A DNA stretch of 64,000 bases, taken from NCBI RefSeq assembly GCF_004054105.1, contig NZ_SBLC01000001.1, positions 124,001 to 188,000 of the forward strand, read 5' to 3'. Shown here piece by piece: positions 16,514 to 25,411 of this stretch. Position numbers and translations under genes: made by a program. Within the stretch, counting starts at the first letter, position 1; every line of letters begins with the position of its first letter. Under the pieces are notes generated by a model. The model worked only from the letters and a program-made list of their open reading frames with translations. It ran no database searches and was not told where the DNA came from. Origin of the DNA: Falsigemmobacter intermedius (GTDB lineage Bacteria > Pseudomonadota > Alphaproteobacteria > Rhodobacterales > Rhodobacteraceae).

Positions 16514-16543
16514 TAAAAAAAACGCGCCGCAAAAGCGGCGCGT
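16514..16543 (-). terminator. intrinsic terminator of sdhAF4-like gene
   Basis: Read on the minus strand: ACGCGCCGC / GCGGCGCGT stem with TTTT loop, followed by eight Ts (16521-16514). It lies 7 bases beyond the stop and separates the gene from the downstream sigma factor. Confidence 0.88.
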
Positions 16544-16550
16544 CAAAACG

Positions 16551-16742
16551 TCAGAAATCGATGGCGAGGCCCTTTTTCTCCCAGTCGCCGTAGCGCACGG
16601 GCTCCGGACCGCTGCGACCGCCCAGCTCGGTCGCCAGGTTCAGATCCTGAGCCAGGCGGCGGCGCTCAGCCGCTTCGGCCAGCGCACGCTGCGCGGCGGG
16701 GGGCAGGTCGGGGCGGAGGGTCTCGCCGGTATCTTCACTCAT
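16551..16742 (-). CDS. DUF1674 protein, succinate dehydrogenase assembly factor 4 homologue
   Basis: 63 residues. The C-terminal signature RYGDWEKKGLAIDF is the hallmark of the DUF1674/SDHAF4 family, whose mitochondrial members bind flavinylated SdhA before assembly of complex II. The N-terminal part is polar and Ala/Arg-rich. ATG 16742 was preferred because AAAGGA lies 8 bases upstream; an in-frame ATG at 16763 would have a Shine-Dalgarno too close to the start. It is divergent from rsmB and ends at a strong terminator, so it is monocistronic. No sdh genes are in the window. Confidence 0.85.
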   Translation of the reverse strand: MSEDTGETLRPDLPPAAQRALAEAAERRRLAQDLNLATELGGRSGPEPVRYGDWEKKGLAIDF

Positions 16743-16854
16743 GGGCCGCGTCCTTTCAGACATTTCCTTAAAGGGTCTGCTGCGTTATATGCGCCAAAAC
16801 CCTGCCGGGAAAAGAGCGGCGGGGCCGGGTATGTGTCACGAAAGGATCAGGATC

Positions 16855-18126
16855 ATGGCAGAAGGTCAGGCAGCACGCCGTGGCGCAGTGGCACTTTTGC
16901 AGGAAGTGACCGCGAAGGGCCGGACCATCGCTGAGATCCTGTCGGATGCGGAAAACCCGCTGAGCTCCCTTTCCCCCCAGGACCGCGCCCGCGCTCAGCG
17001 GCTGACGCTCGACACCCTGCGCCGCATTGATGGCTGCGATGAGGTGATTTCGCGCCAGATGCAGCGTCGCCCGGGTCTTTATGTGCTCAATATCCTGCGT
17101 CTTGCCACGACTGAGCTGTCGCTGCGTCCCAAAGATGCCCATGGCATCGTCTCCGAAGCCGTGAACCTGGCGCGGGGCGATGACCGCTCGGCCCAGGCCG
17201 CAGGTTTTGTGAACGCCGTGCTGCGCAAAGTGGCTGCGTCAAACCTGAACTTTGAGCCGCAGCGCCTGCCCTCCTGGCTGCGCCAGCCGCTGGTGCAGCG
17301 CTTTGGCAAGGCTGCCGTGCGTGCGATGGAAGTCGCCCATATGGCCGGCGCGCCGATTGACATCACCCCCAAAGACCCGGCCCGTGCGGCAGAGCTTGCA
17401 GAGCGTCTTGAGGGCGAATTGCTGGCGACCGGCTCGATCCGTCTGAGTGCCGGGGCCCAGGTTTCGGCCCTGCCGGGTTTTGCAGAAGGCGACTGGTGGG
17501 TTCAGGACGCAGCCGCCGCGCTTCCGGCGAAAATTCTTGCGGTGCAACCTGGTGAGAAGGTTCTCGACATGTGCGCAGCCCCCGGCGGCAAGACCATGCA
17601 GATGGCCGCAGCCGGTGGCATTGTGACCGCGCTCGATATGTCCGCGAAGCGCATGGAGCGCCTGGCCGAGAACCTGGCGCGGACCGGTCTGAGCGCTGAA
17701 CAGGTGGTGGCAGACGCCCTGTCTTACGGCGTGCCGAACCAGTTTGATGCGGTGCTTCTCGATGCGCCCTGCTCGGCCACCGGCACCATCCGCCGTCACC
17801 CTGAGCTTCCCTTCATCAAAGATCCCGATGATATGCCCGCGCTGACCCGTCTGCAGGCGCAGATGATCGATCACGCCGTTCATGTCCTGAAACCTGGCGG
17901 GCGGCTGGTGTTCTGCACCTGCTCGCTGCTGCCCGAAGAAGGCGAAGAGCAGATGATTTCGGCCCTCTCGCGGCATAAAAACCTGCAGCGCGATCAGAAG
18001 GCCGTTGCCGGATGGCCGGGCGCCTGGGATGCCAAGGGCGGCGGTCTGCGCCTGCGCCCGGATCACCTGGCCGAAGCGGGCGGTATGGACGGCTTTTTCA
18101 TCGCCGCTTTCCGTAAAGACCTCTGA
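16855..18126 (+). CDS. rsmB: 16S rRNA m5C967 methyltransferase RsmB
   Basis: 423 residues. Methylates C967 of 16S rRNA using SAM. The N-terminal 150 residues form a NusB-like RNA-binding domain (ARRGAVALLQEVTAKGRTIAEIL). The methyltransferase domain shows MCAAPGGKTMQMAAAG (SAM-binding motif I), DALSYG, LLDAPCSATGTIRRHPEL (motif IV with catalytic-helper Cys) and FCTCSLLPEEGEEQ (motif VI catalytic Cys). ATG 16855 follows AGGATCAGG and gives the family length. Order rsmB-heparinase-purH is common in Rhodobacterales. It contains three copies of the ACCTGGCG word, at 17165, 17672 and 17892. Confidence 0.96.
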   Translation: MAEGQAARRGAVALLQEVTAKGRTIAEILSDAENPLSSLSPQDRARAQRLTLDTLRRIDGCDEVISRQMQRRPGLYVLNILRLATTELSLRPKDAHGIVSEAVNLARGDDRSAQAAGFVNAVLRKVAASNLNFEPQRLPSWLRQPLVQRFGKAAVRAMEVAHMAGAPIDITPKDPARAAELAERLEGELLATGSIRLSAGAQVSALPGFAEGDWWVQDAAAALPAKILAVQPGEKVLDMCAAPGGKTMQMAAAGGIVTALDMSAKRMERLAENLARTGLSAEQVVADALSYGVPNQFDAVLLDAPCSATGTIRRHPELPFIKDPDDMPALTRLQAQMIDHAVHVLKPGGRLVFCTCSLLPEEGEEQMISALSRHKNLQRDQKAVAGWPGAWDAKGGGLRLRPDHLAEAGGMDGFFIAAFRKDL

Positions 18127-18198
18127 GGCGGGCTGCCGCCCCGTGACAGCCCCTCAACCTGTGGTTATGATTGCGGGATATCCCGGAAGTAACGGCCT

Positions 18199-19917
18199 AT
18201 GGCGGATCTGAGCGACGGCAACGGCATTGACAGACGGCGGTCCCTTGCGGACCGCTATGCGACCTGGCGCGCGGGAGCGGGACAGGTCGCAAAGGGCTTT
18301 GTTTCTCCCCCTGAGCCACGCTTTATCGGCCTGGTGGCCCGCGGGCAGCAACTGATCAGCGGCAGTTTCGCTCTTGGCGGCGCTGCGGTCGAAGCCAGGG
18401 GCGTCAATCTTTGGGACATCCCCTCGCCAGGTCCGCAGTTCGATGAAGCCGCGCAGAGTTTCTCCTGGCTGGACGACCTGGCGGCCTGTGGCGACGCCCC
18501 CGCGCGCGCCCTGGCGGAGGCCTGGGTCACCACCTGGATTGAGCGTTTCGGGCGCGGGCCGTTCTGGCCTGTTCAGATCACCGGACAGCGGCTTTTGCGG
18601 ATGATTTCACACGGGCAGATGCTGACGGAAGGTCAGATGTCTGACGAAACTGCGCCTTTCTTCCGCAGCCTCAGCCGCCAGGCGCATTACCTGGCGCGGC
18701 GCTGGAAAACCGCCCCGCCAGGTCTGCCCCGCATCGAAAGCCTGGGCGCTCTGGCAACCGCAGGTCTGCTGCTCGACGGCCTCGGGCAGCTGGCGGATCC
18801 GGCCATCAGCGCCCTTCTGGCAGAGGCCGGGACCAGCATTGACGCCGAGGGTGCCATTGCTTCGCGAAACCCCGAAGATCTGCTCGATATATTCACGCTG
18901 CTGACCTGGCTGCGCATGACCCTGGAGGACCTGGGCCGTAGTGTCCCGGCTGAACTGACCGCCACATCCGGGCGGATCGCGCCGGTTCTGCGTGCCCTGC
19001 GTCATGCCGATGGCAATCTCGCCAGGTTTCACGGCGGCGGGCGCGGGATTGAGGGGCGGCTGGACCTGGCGCTGACCGGATCGCGGGTCCGGCGCGGGCC
19101 AAATATGATCCAGGCTATGGGCTATGCCCGGCTGAGCGGCGGGCGCACCTCTCTGGTGGTCGATGTCGCATCGCCGCCGGGGGGTGAAGCAGAGGCAACG
19201 GCCCATGCCTCAACCCTGGGTCTTGAGCTGACCTCAGCGCGGCGTCCGGTGATCGTCTCCTGCGGATCGGGTGCGCCCTTCGGGCCGGAATGGCACCGGG
19301 CCGGACGGGCAACGGCCAGCCATTCGACCCTGGTGGTCGAAGGATTTTCCTCCTCGCGCTTTGGCAAAGGGCAGCGGCTCTCGGATCGGGCGGCCACCCT
19401 CGCACCGCGGCTTTTTCAAAGCGTGGACGGACAAAGCCTGATCTCGGGCCATTCGGGCTGGGCGCGCAGCCACGGCGTGCAACACCTGCGCGCGCTGGAG
19501 CTCTCGCAGGACGGGCGGGTCCTGGTGGGCCAGGACACTCTGGCAGCCCGCGACCCCGAGATGAAAGCGCGTCTTGCACAGGTGCTCGCCCATGCCGGAG
19601 AGGCGGGCATTCCCTTCAGCCTCAGGTTTCATCTGCACCCGGATGTGGACGCCCGCGTTGACATGGGCGGTGCGGCAGTCTCGCTGGCGCTGCGCTCGGG
19701 CGAAATCTGGGTGTTCCGCCATGACGGCACGGGTCAGCTTTCGCTGGAGCCTTCGGTCTATCTTGAGAAGGGCCGCCTGAAGCCGCGACCGACTTTGCAG
19801 ATCCGGCTTTCTGCACATCTTGTCACGGAACAGGCCGAACTTGGCTGGACCTTGGCGAAAGCACAGGATACCCCCCTGGCCATCCGCGATCTTGACCGGG
19901 ACGAGCCTCCCGTCTGA
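18199..19917 (+). CDS. heparinase II/III family protein
   Basis: 572 residues. The N-terminal half is an alpha/alpha toroid ([44 protein letters not shown]) and the C-terminal part a beta-sandwich with [18 protein letters not shown] and [18 protein letters not shown], as in polysaccharide lyases of the heparinase II/III superfamily. No signal peptide, which fits the group found beside purH in alphaproteobacteria, whose function is not established. It contains the densest run of the CGCCAGGT word (seven copies between 18262 and 19071), including a GCC-AGG-TTT codon context at 19021. Substrate unknown; a lyase activity should not be assumed. Confidence 0.82.
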   Translation: MADLSDGNGIDRRRSLADRYATWRAGAGQVAKGFVSPPEPRFIGLVARGQQLISGSFALGGAAVEARGVNLWDIPSPGPQFDEAAQSFSWLDDLAACGDAPARALAEAWVTTWIERFGRGPFWPVQITGQRLLRMISHGQMLTEGQMSDETAPFFRSLSRQAHYLARRWKTAPPGLPRIESLGALATAGLLLDGLGQLADPAISALLAEAGTSIDAEGAIASRNPEDLLDIFTLLTWLRMTLEDLGRSVPAELTATSGRIAPVLRALRHADGNLARFHGGGRGIEGRLDLALTGSRVRRGPNMIQAMGYARLSGGRTSLVVDVASPPGGEAEATAHASTLGLELTSARRPVIVSCGSGAPFGPEWHRAGRATASHSTLVVEGFSSSRFGKGQRLSDRAATLAPRLFQSVDGQSLISGHSGWARSHGVQHLRALELSQDGRVLVGQDTLAARDPEMKARLAQVLAHAGEAGIPFSLRFHLHPDVDARVDMGGAAVSLALRSGEIWVFRHDGTGQLSLEPSVYLEKGRLKPRPTLQIRLSAHLVTEQAELGWTLAKAQDTPLAIRDLDRDEPPV

Positions 19918-19933
19918 CAGAAGGTACAGAGAA

Positions 19934-21520
19934 ATGACTGATCTGGTTCCTATTGGCCGTGCGCTGATTTCGGTATCCGACAAAGGGGGGCTCATCGAGT
20001 TTGCGCGTGCGCTTGCAGCCCAGGGCGTTGAGCTGATCTCAACCGGCGGCACCTCGATTGCGCTGCGTGCGGCCGGTCTGAAAGTGCGCGATGTCTCGGA
20101 TGTCACCGGTTTCCCGGAAATGATGGACGGCCGCGTCAAGACCCTGCACCCGATGGTGCACGGCGGTCTGCTGGCCCTGCGCGATGATGACGAGCATCTG
20201 GTCGCCATGGCCGCCCACGGCATCGAGCCGATCGACCTTCTGGTCGTGAACCTTTACCCCTTTGAGGCCACCGTCGCCAAAGGCGCCTCCTACGACGACT
20301 GCATCGAGAACATCGATATCGGTGGTCCGGCGATGATCCGTGCGGCCTCGAAGAACCATAAATTCGTCACCGTGGTCACCGATCCGGAAGATTACACCGC
20401 GCTGCTGGCGGAAATGTCGGCCAATGACGGCGCGACTTCGCTGAAGTTCCGCACCCGTCAGGCGCAGATCGCCTATGCGCGCACCGCTGCCTATGACACC
20501 GCCGTGTCGACCTGGATGGCCGGTGCGATCGCGGAAGAAGCTCCGCGCCGCCGCAGCTTTTCCGGCACCCTGGCGCAGACCCTGCGTTACGGCGAAAACC
20601 CGCATCAGTCGGCGGCCTTCTACACCGATGGCACCAACCGCCCGGGCGTGGCGACCGCGAAACAGTGGCAGGGCAAAGAGCTCTCCTACAACAACATCAA
20701 CGACACCGATGCGGCCTTTGAGCTGGTCGCAGATCTTGACCGCGCGAACCCGGCCTGCGTGATCGTGAAACATGCCAACCCCTGCGGTGTGGCTGTGGGT
20801 GAGACTCTGGCCCAGGCCTATGAGCGCGCCTTCGACTGCGACCGCACCTCGGCTTTCGGCGGCATCATCGCCCTGAACCAGACCCTCGACGGCGAAACGG
20901 CTGCGAAAATCGCAGAGATCTTCACCGAAGTGGTCATCGCCCCTGATGCGACCGATGAAGCGAAGGCAATCTTTGCTGCCAAAAAGAACCTGCGTCTGCT
21001 GACCACCGGCGCGCTGCCGGATGCCACCGAGAAAGCTCTGGCCTGGCGCCAGGTTTCGGGCGGCTTCCTGGTGCAGGACCGTGACGTTGGTCAGATTTCG
21101 CTGGCTGATCTGAAGGTTGTGACCAAACGCGCCCCCTCTGAGGCGGAACTGGCCGACATGCTCTTCGCCTGGAAAGTCGCGAAGCACGTGAAATCCAACG
21201 CCATCATCTATGTCAAAGACGGCGCAACCGTCGGCGTGGGTGCCGGTCAGATGAGCCGTCTCGACTCGACCCGGGTTGCAGCTCGCAAGTCGCAGGATAT
21301 GGCGGAAGTCCTGGGGCTTCCGCAGCCGACCACCGTGGGTTCGGTCGTGGCTTCTGACGCCTTCTTCCCCTTTGCAGACGGTCTGCTGGCCGCTGCTCAG
21401 GCGGGTGCGACGGCCATCATCCAGCCGGGTGGCTCGATGCGTGACGCAGAAGTGATCGCGGCAGCGGATGAAGCCGGGCTTGCGATGGTGTTTACGGGTA
21501 TGCGTCACTTCCGTCACTGA
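19934..21520 (+). CDS. purH: bifunctional AICAR transformylase/IMP cyclohydrolase
   Basis: 528 residues. Catalyses the last two steps of IMP synthesis. N-terminal cyclohydrolase (about 1-195): [48 protein letters not shown]-terminal transformylase: [46 protein letters not shown] (Lys and His of the active site) and [14 protein letters not shown] 19934 starts directly with the cyclohydrolase domain; an in-frame start at 19820 would overlap the heparinase-family gene. Ended by a strong hairpin at 21533. Confidence 0.98.
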   Translation: MTDLVPIGRALISVSDKGGLIEFARALAAQGVELISTGGTSIALRAAGLKVRDVSDVTGFPEMMDGRVKTLHPMVHGGLLALRDDDEHLVAMAAHGIEPIDLLVVNLYPFEATVAKGASYDDCIENIDIGGPAMIRAASKNHKFVTVVTDPEDYTALLAEMSANDGATSLKFRTRQAQIAYARTAAYDTAVSTWMAGAIAEEAPRRRSFSGTLAQTLRYGENPHQSAAFYTDGTNRPGVATAKQWQGKELSYNNINDTDAAFELVADLDRANPACVIVKHANPCGVAVGETLAQAYERAFDCDRTSAFGGIIALNQTLDGETAAKIAEIFTEVVIAPDATDEAKAIFAAKKNLRLLTTGALPDATEKALAWRQVSGGFLVQDRDVGQISLADLKVVTKRAPSEAELADMLFAWKVAKHVKSNAIIYVKDGATVGVGAGQMSRLDSTRVAARKSQDMAEVLGLPQPTTVGSVVASDAFFPFADGLLAAAQAGATAIIQPGGSMRDAEVIAAADEAGLAMVFTGMRHFRH

Positions 21521-21532
21521 CGGGTGAAACCG

Positions 21533-21558
21533 GCCGGGGGGCGGGACCCCCCGGCTTT
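21533..21558 (+). terminator. intrinsic terminator after purH
   Basis: Perfect 9-bp stem GCCGGGGGG / CCCCCCGGC with CGGGA loop and a short TTT tail, 13 bases after the purH stop and 27 before lspA. The short T-run may allow read-through into lspA. Confidence 0.7.
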
Positions 21559-21584
21559 CCACGCCTGTAAAGGAAAGAGAAAGC

Positions 21585-22070
21585 ATGAAGCTTGCCGCAT
21601 TGGTCGCCCTGGGCGTGTTTCTCCTCGATCAGGCCAGCAAATTCGCCGTGGTGCACGGGCTGGAGCTTGACCGGGTGCGCGGCATCGATGTCTGGCCGCC
21701 TTTCCTCAACTTCCGGATGGCCTGGAACCAGGGCATCAATTTCGGTCTCTTTTCCGGCCAGGATGAGCTGACCCGCTGGGCGCTGATTGTCATTTCGCTG
21801 ATTATCTCGGCCTGGGTCTGGATCTGGGCAAAGCGCGAGGCTGACCGCCCGCTGGTTCAGATCTCCACCGGTCTGCTGATCGGCGGGGCGCTTGGGAATG
21901 TGATTGACCGGCTGATTTATGGCGCGGTTGCGGATTTCCTGAACATGTCCTGCTGCGGTTTCAGCAATCCCTATTCCTTTAACGTGGCCGATATCACCAT
22001 CTTCGCCGGTGCGATCGGGCTGGTTCTCTTTTCCGGCGGGAGCCCGCGCGGGGAAGCAAAGAAGCCGTGA
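21585..22070 (+). CDS. lspA: prolipoprotein signal peptidase (signal peptidase II)
   Basis: 161 residues, four membrane segments (about 3-22, 65-80, 85-103, 133-152). Cleaves lipid-modified prolipoproteins in the inner membrane. Both catalytic aspartates are in their conserved boxes: GNVIDRLIYGAVADFLNM and SFNVADITIFAGA. AAAGGAAAGAG lies upstream of ATG 21585. The next gene encodes a lipoprotein with a lipobox, a plausible substrate. Confidence 0.97.
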   Translation: MKLAALVALGVFLLDQASKFAVVHGLELDRVRGIDVWPPFLNFRMAWNQGINFGLFSGQDELTRWALIVISLIISAWVWIWAKREADRPLVQISTGLLIGGALGNVIDRLIYGAVADFLNMSCCGFSNPYSFNVADITIFAGAIGLVLFSGGSPRGEAKKP

Positions 22071-22131
22071 CGGCTGCGGCATGATGCGCTAAGGCTTGGC
22101 GAGAGCGCGAAGATCGGGACAGGAGAGTTCG

Positions 22132-22653
22132 ATGACGGCAGGGAAAACGCGGGTGGCAGCTGTGCTGACGGCTGTGCTGCTGGTCTCAGCCTGTGGCGGA
22201 TCTGATGAGGCACCACGGCTGATGCGGCTGCAGGCCAGCGGCGACGGCCCGGATGAATTCTCGATCCTGCCGACCAAACCGCTGGAAATGCCCGCCGATA
22301 TGAGCGCTTTGCCTGAGCCTGTGCGCGGCGCACCGAACCTGGTGGACCCGCGCCCGCTTGATGATGCGGTCATCGCGCTTGGCGGCCGTCCGGGCGCTGG
22401 TGGCGCAGATGCGGCCCTGGTTGCAGCCGCCGGGCGCAATGGCATTGATCCGAACGTGCGCCAGACCCTCGCCGCTGAGGATGAGGCTTTCCGCAAAAAG
22501 AACAGCCCGCGTCTGCTGGAGCGTCTGTTCAACCGCTCCTCCTATCAGCGGGTCTACAGCGATCAGACAACGCAGTCTTATGAGGAACTTGAGCGCTGGC
22601 GTGCCGCCCAGGCCCGGACCCCTTCGGCCCCACCGAAAGACTCGGGGCGCTGA
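22132..22653 (+). CDS. DUF3035 lipoprotein (BamF-like)
   Basis: 173 residues with a lipoprotein signal peptide: hydrophobic core AVLTAVLLVSAC and a lipobox cysteine at about residue 21. The family is DUF3035, which I recall as linked to the alphaproteobacterial BAM complex subunit BamF; this needs a database check. FSILPTKPLEMPADMSALPE is the conserved N-terminal segment. The C-terminus is charged and helical (LLERLFNRSSYQRVYSDQTT). AGGAGAG precedes ATG 22132. Position between lspA and two M16 peptidases is typical for Rhodobacterales. Confidence 0.78.
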   Translation: MTAGKTRVAAVLTAVLLVSACGGSDEAPRLMRLQASGDGPDEFSILPTKPLEMPADMSALPEPVRGAPNLVDPRPLDDAVIALGGRPGAGGADAALVAAAGRNGIDPNVRQTLAAEDEAFRKKNSPRLLERLFNRSSYQRVYSDQTTQSYEELERWRAAQARTPSAPPKDSGR

Positions 22654-22755
22654 GCGCGTTTCAGCGATCACAATCCCGTCTCAGCCCGTCCGCTGCGCTT
22701 GACGCCGCCTCTGTCTGATTTAGCCTCGCGCGAGGCTGATCTGAGGAGGCCCTGA

Positions 22756-24084
22756 ATGCGGTTATTGCTGGCTCTGGCATTGTCTTTCATCGCGCCACTG
22801 GTGGCGCAGGCGGAAGAGAAGGTCACGGAAATCCGGCTCGACAACGGATTGCAGGTGGTGGTGATCGAAGATCACCGTGCGCCGGTTGTCGTTCATATGG
22901 TGTGGTATCGCGTCGGCTCTGCCGATGAGCGCTCGGGGGAATCCGGGCTGGCGCATTTCCTTGAGCATCTGATGTTCAAAGGCACCAAGACCCTCGCACC
23001 TGGCGAATTTTCGCAGCTTGTGGCGGCAGAGGGCGGCTCTGACAACGCCTTTACGAGCTATGATTTCACGGCCTATTTCCAGCGGGTCGCCTCGGACCGC
23101 CTGGAAATGGTGATGCGGATGGAAGCCGACCGCATGGTCAATCTGACCCTTGCGGAAAGCGATGTCGTGACGGAACGCAATGTCGTTCTCGAAGAGCGCA
23201 CCACCCGCACGGATTCCAGCCCTGAGGGTCTGTTCTCAGAGCAGATGTCGGCCACGCTTTATCTGAACCACCCCTATGGGCGGCCCATCATCGGCTGGCG
23301 GCACGAGCTTGAGGCGTTAAACCGTGAAGCCGCGCTGGATTTTTACAAGCGCCACTATGCCCCGGATAATGCCATTGTCGTCATCGCAGGCGATGTGAAC
23401 CCGGCTGAGGTTGAACGGCTGGCGAAGGAATACTACGGCCCGCTGCAAGCCTCGGAGCATATCACCGGACGCGAGCGCCCCCTGGAGCCGCCGCAGATCG
23501 CCGAGCGGCGGGTTATCATGCAGGATGACCGGGTCGGCCAGCCCTATGTGATCCGCCATTACATCGCCCCCTCGCGTCAGAGCGGCGCGCAGGATGAGGC
23601 AGCAGCCCTGGTCGTTCTGGCTCAGCTTCTGGGCGGGGCCGGGGTGAACTCGGTTCTCGGGCGTGAGTTGACCGTAAATTCAAAAGTCGCGGTCTCGGCC
23701 TCGGCCTTTTACGATCCGACCGGCTATGACGGCTCGACCTTTGGCGTATACGCCATGCCCGCACCGGGCGTTTCGCTGCAGGAGGCGGAGACGGCTGTGG
23801 ATGCGGCCCTGGAAAAATTCCTGGCCGAGGGCATCAAAGACGACGAATTCCGCCGGATCAAAGCGCAGCTGAAGGCCAGTGAGATCTATGCCCGCGACAG
23901 CGCCATGGGCGTCGCGCGCCGCTATGGCACCGCGCTGACCACCGGGCTCACCGTGGCCGACCAGCAGGCCTGGCCGGAGGTTCTGCAGGCCGTGACGCCT
24001 GAGCAGGTGATGGCGGCGGCAAAGAAAGTTCTCGACCGCAAACAGTCGGTGACCGGCTGGCTGCAAAAGGAGTCTGCGGAATGA
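22756..24084 (+). CDS. M16 family zinc metallopeptidase, catalytic subunit
   Basis: 442 residues with a signal peptide (MRLLLALALSFIAPLVAQA). The inverted zinc motif HxxEH is present in SGLAHFLEHLMFKGT (about residue 73), with the distal glutamate in the ESDVVTERNVVLEER helix. The second M16 half is at about 190-430. Periplasmic processing peptidase of the PqqL/pitrilysin type. The 3' end overlaps the next gene (ATGA), encoding a homologue without the zinc motif, so the two probably form an active/inactive heterodimer like mitochondrial processing peptidase. GAGGAGG precedes the ATG. Confidence 0.94.
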   Translation: MRLLLALALSFIAPLVAQAEEKVTEIRLDNGLQVVVIEDHRAPVVVHMVWYRVGSADERSGESGLAHFLEHLMFKGTKTLAPGEFSQLVAAEGGSDNAFTSYDFTAYFQRVASDRLEMVMRMEADRMVNLTLAESDVVTERNVVLEERTTRTDSSPEGLFSEQMSATLYLNHPYGRPIIGWRHELEALNREAALDFYKRHYAPDNAIVVIAGDVNPAEVERLAKEYYGPLQASEHITGRERPLEPPQIAERRVIMQDDRVGQPYVIRHYIAPSRQSGAQDEAAALVVLAQLLGGAGVNSVLGRELTVNSKVAVSASAFYDPTGYDGSTFGVYAMPAPGVSLQEAETAVDAALEKFLAEGIKDDEFRRIKAQLKASEIYARDSAMGVARRYGTALTTGLTVADQQAWPEVLQAVTPEQVMAAAKKVLDRKQSVTGWLQKESAE

Positions 24085-25379
24085 TCGCGCGACTGACAGC
24101 ATTTTTCGCCCTGATCGCCCTGCCGGTTTTTGCCGATGTTCCGGTGAAAGAGGTCACCTCTCCGGGCGGGCTGAAGGCCTGGCTGGTTGAGGCCCATGAG
24201 ATCCCCTTTGTCGCCCTGGAGCTGCGCTTTAAGGGCGGGGCAACACTGGACCCGCCAGGTAAAGAGGGCGCGGTTTCCCTGATGACCGGGCTTTTGGAAG
24301 AGGGCACCGGGGATCTTGATTCCCAGGGGTTCGCGGCGGCACGCGATGATCTTGCAGCCTCCTATTCCTTCCGCCCCTCCCGTGAAATGGTCAGTGTTTC
24401 GGCGAGATTCCTGAGTGAGAACCAGGACAAAGCGGTTGATCTGCTGCGCCGCGCGCTGACGGAGCCCTCCTTCCCTGAGGAGGCTGTTGAGCGGGTCCGG
24501 ATGCAGATCCTGTCCAATCTCACCGCCGAAGAGCGTGATCCGGGTGCCGTGGCGGCAAAGCTGTTCAATGAGATCACCTTTGAAGGCCATGCCTATGCCC
24601 GCCCCGCTGACGGAACCCAGGACAGCGTGAAAGCCCTGACCTTGGCGGATCTCCAGGCCGTCCATAAGGCGGCCCTGGCGCGCGACAATGTCATCATCGC
24701 GGCAACGGGTGATATTACTGGGGAGGCCCTTGGCCTGCTGCTGGACAGGCTTCTCTCCGGTCTGCCGGAAAAGGGCGGCGCCCTGCCCGGCCCGGCGGAG
24801 GTAAAGCTGAATGGCCAGGTCGTGACCGAGGAATTTCCCGGCCCTCAGGCTGTGGTTCTTTTCGGGCATGAAGGGATCAAAAACACCGATCCGGATTTCT
24901 TCCCGGCCTTTATCGCCTCTGAAATCCTGGGCGGTGGCCGTTTTGGCACCCGCCTGATGACGGAAGTGCGCGAAAAACGCGGGCTGACCTATGGGATTGG
25001 CGCGGGGTTCTCCTCACTCGATCAGGCAGAACTGCTGACCGGCCAGGTTCAGACCGCCAATGGCACCGTGAAAGAAACCATCGATGTCATCCGCGCCGAA
25101 TGGGACCGCCTGCCCGATATCACCGAAGAAGAACTCGAAGCTACCAAGCGCTATCTGACCGGCTCTTATCCGCTTCGCTGGGACGGCAATGCCAATATCG
25201 CCCGTGCGCTGGTGGGGCTGCAGCTTCAGGGCTGGCCGATTGATTATCCATCAAAGCGCAACAGCTATATCGAAGCCGTGACCCTCGATCAGGTGCAGGC
25301 AGCAGCAAAGGCCCATTTCCGCGCAAAGGATCTGTCCTTCATCGTCGTGGGACGCCCTGAGGGCCTGGAGCAGCAGTAG
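24081..25379 (+). CDS. M16 family peptidase-like protein, non-catalytic subunit
   Basis: 432 residues with a signal peptide (LTAFFALIALPVFADVP). It aligns with M16 proteins (ALELRFKGGATLDPPGKEGA, MTGLLEEGTGDL) but HxxEH is replaced by a TGLLEEG-like segment, so it cannot bind zinc in the usual way. The C-terminal R/Y substrate-binding pair is present in TEVREKRGLTYGIGAGFSS. This fits the non-catalytic partner of the preceding gene, with which it overlaps by four bases. A copy of the CGCCAGGT word at 24253 reads through CCG-CCA-GGT. Confidence 0.92.
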   Translation: MIARLTAFFALIALPVFADVPVKEVTSPGGLKAWLVEAHEIPFVALELRFKGGATLDPPGKEGAVSLMTGLLEEGTGDLDSQGFAAARDDLAASYSFRPSREMVSVSARFLSENQDKAVDLLRRALTEPSFPEEAVERVRMQILSNLTAEERDPGAVAAKLFNEITFEGHAYARPADGTQDSVKALTLADLQAVHKAALARDNVIIAATGDITGEALGLLLDRLLSGLPEKGGALPGPAEVKLNGQVVTEEFPGPQAVVLFGHEGIKNTDPDFFPAFIASEILGGGRFGTRLMTEVREKRGLTYGIGAGFSSLDQAELLTGQVQTANGTVKETIDVIRAEWDRLPDITEEELEATKRYLTGSYPLRWDGNANIARALVGLQLQGWPIDYPSKRNSYIEAVTLDQVQAAAKAHFRAKDLSFIVVGRPEGLEQQ

Positions 25380-25411
25380 AACTGGCGCGGGGCTTCTGCT
25401 AAATCTGAGGG

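Noticed and set aside
20039-21586. 515-codon minus-strand frame opposite purH
   Set aside because: Antisense shadow of purH.
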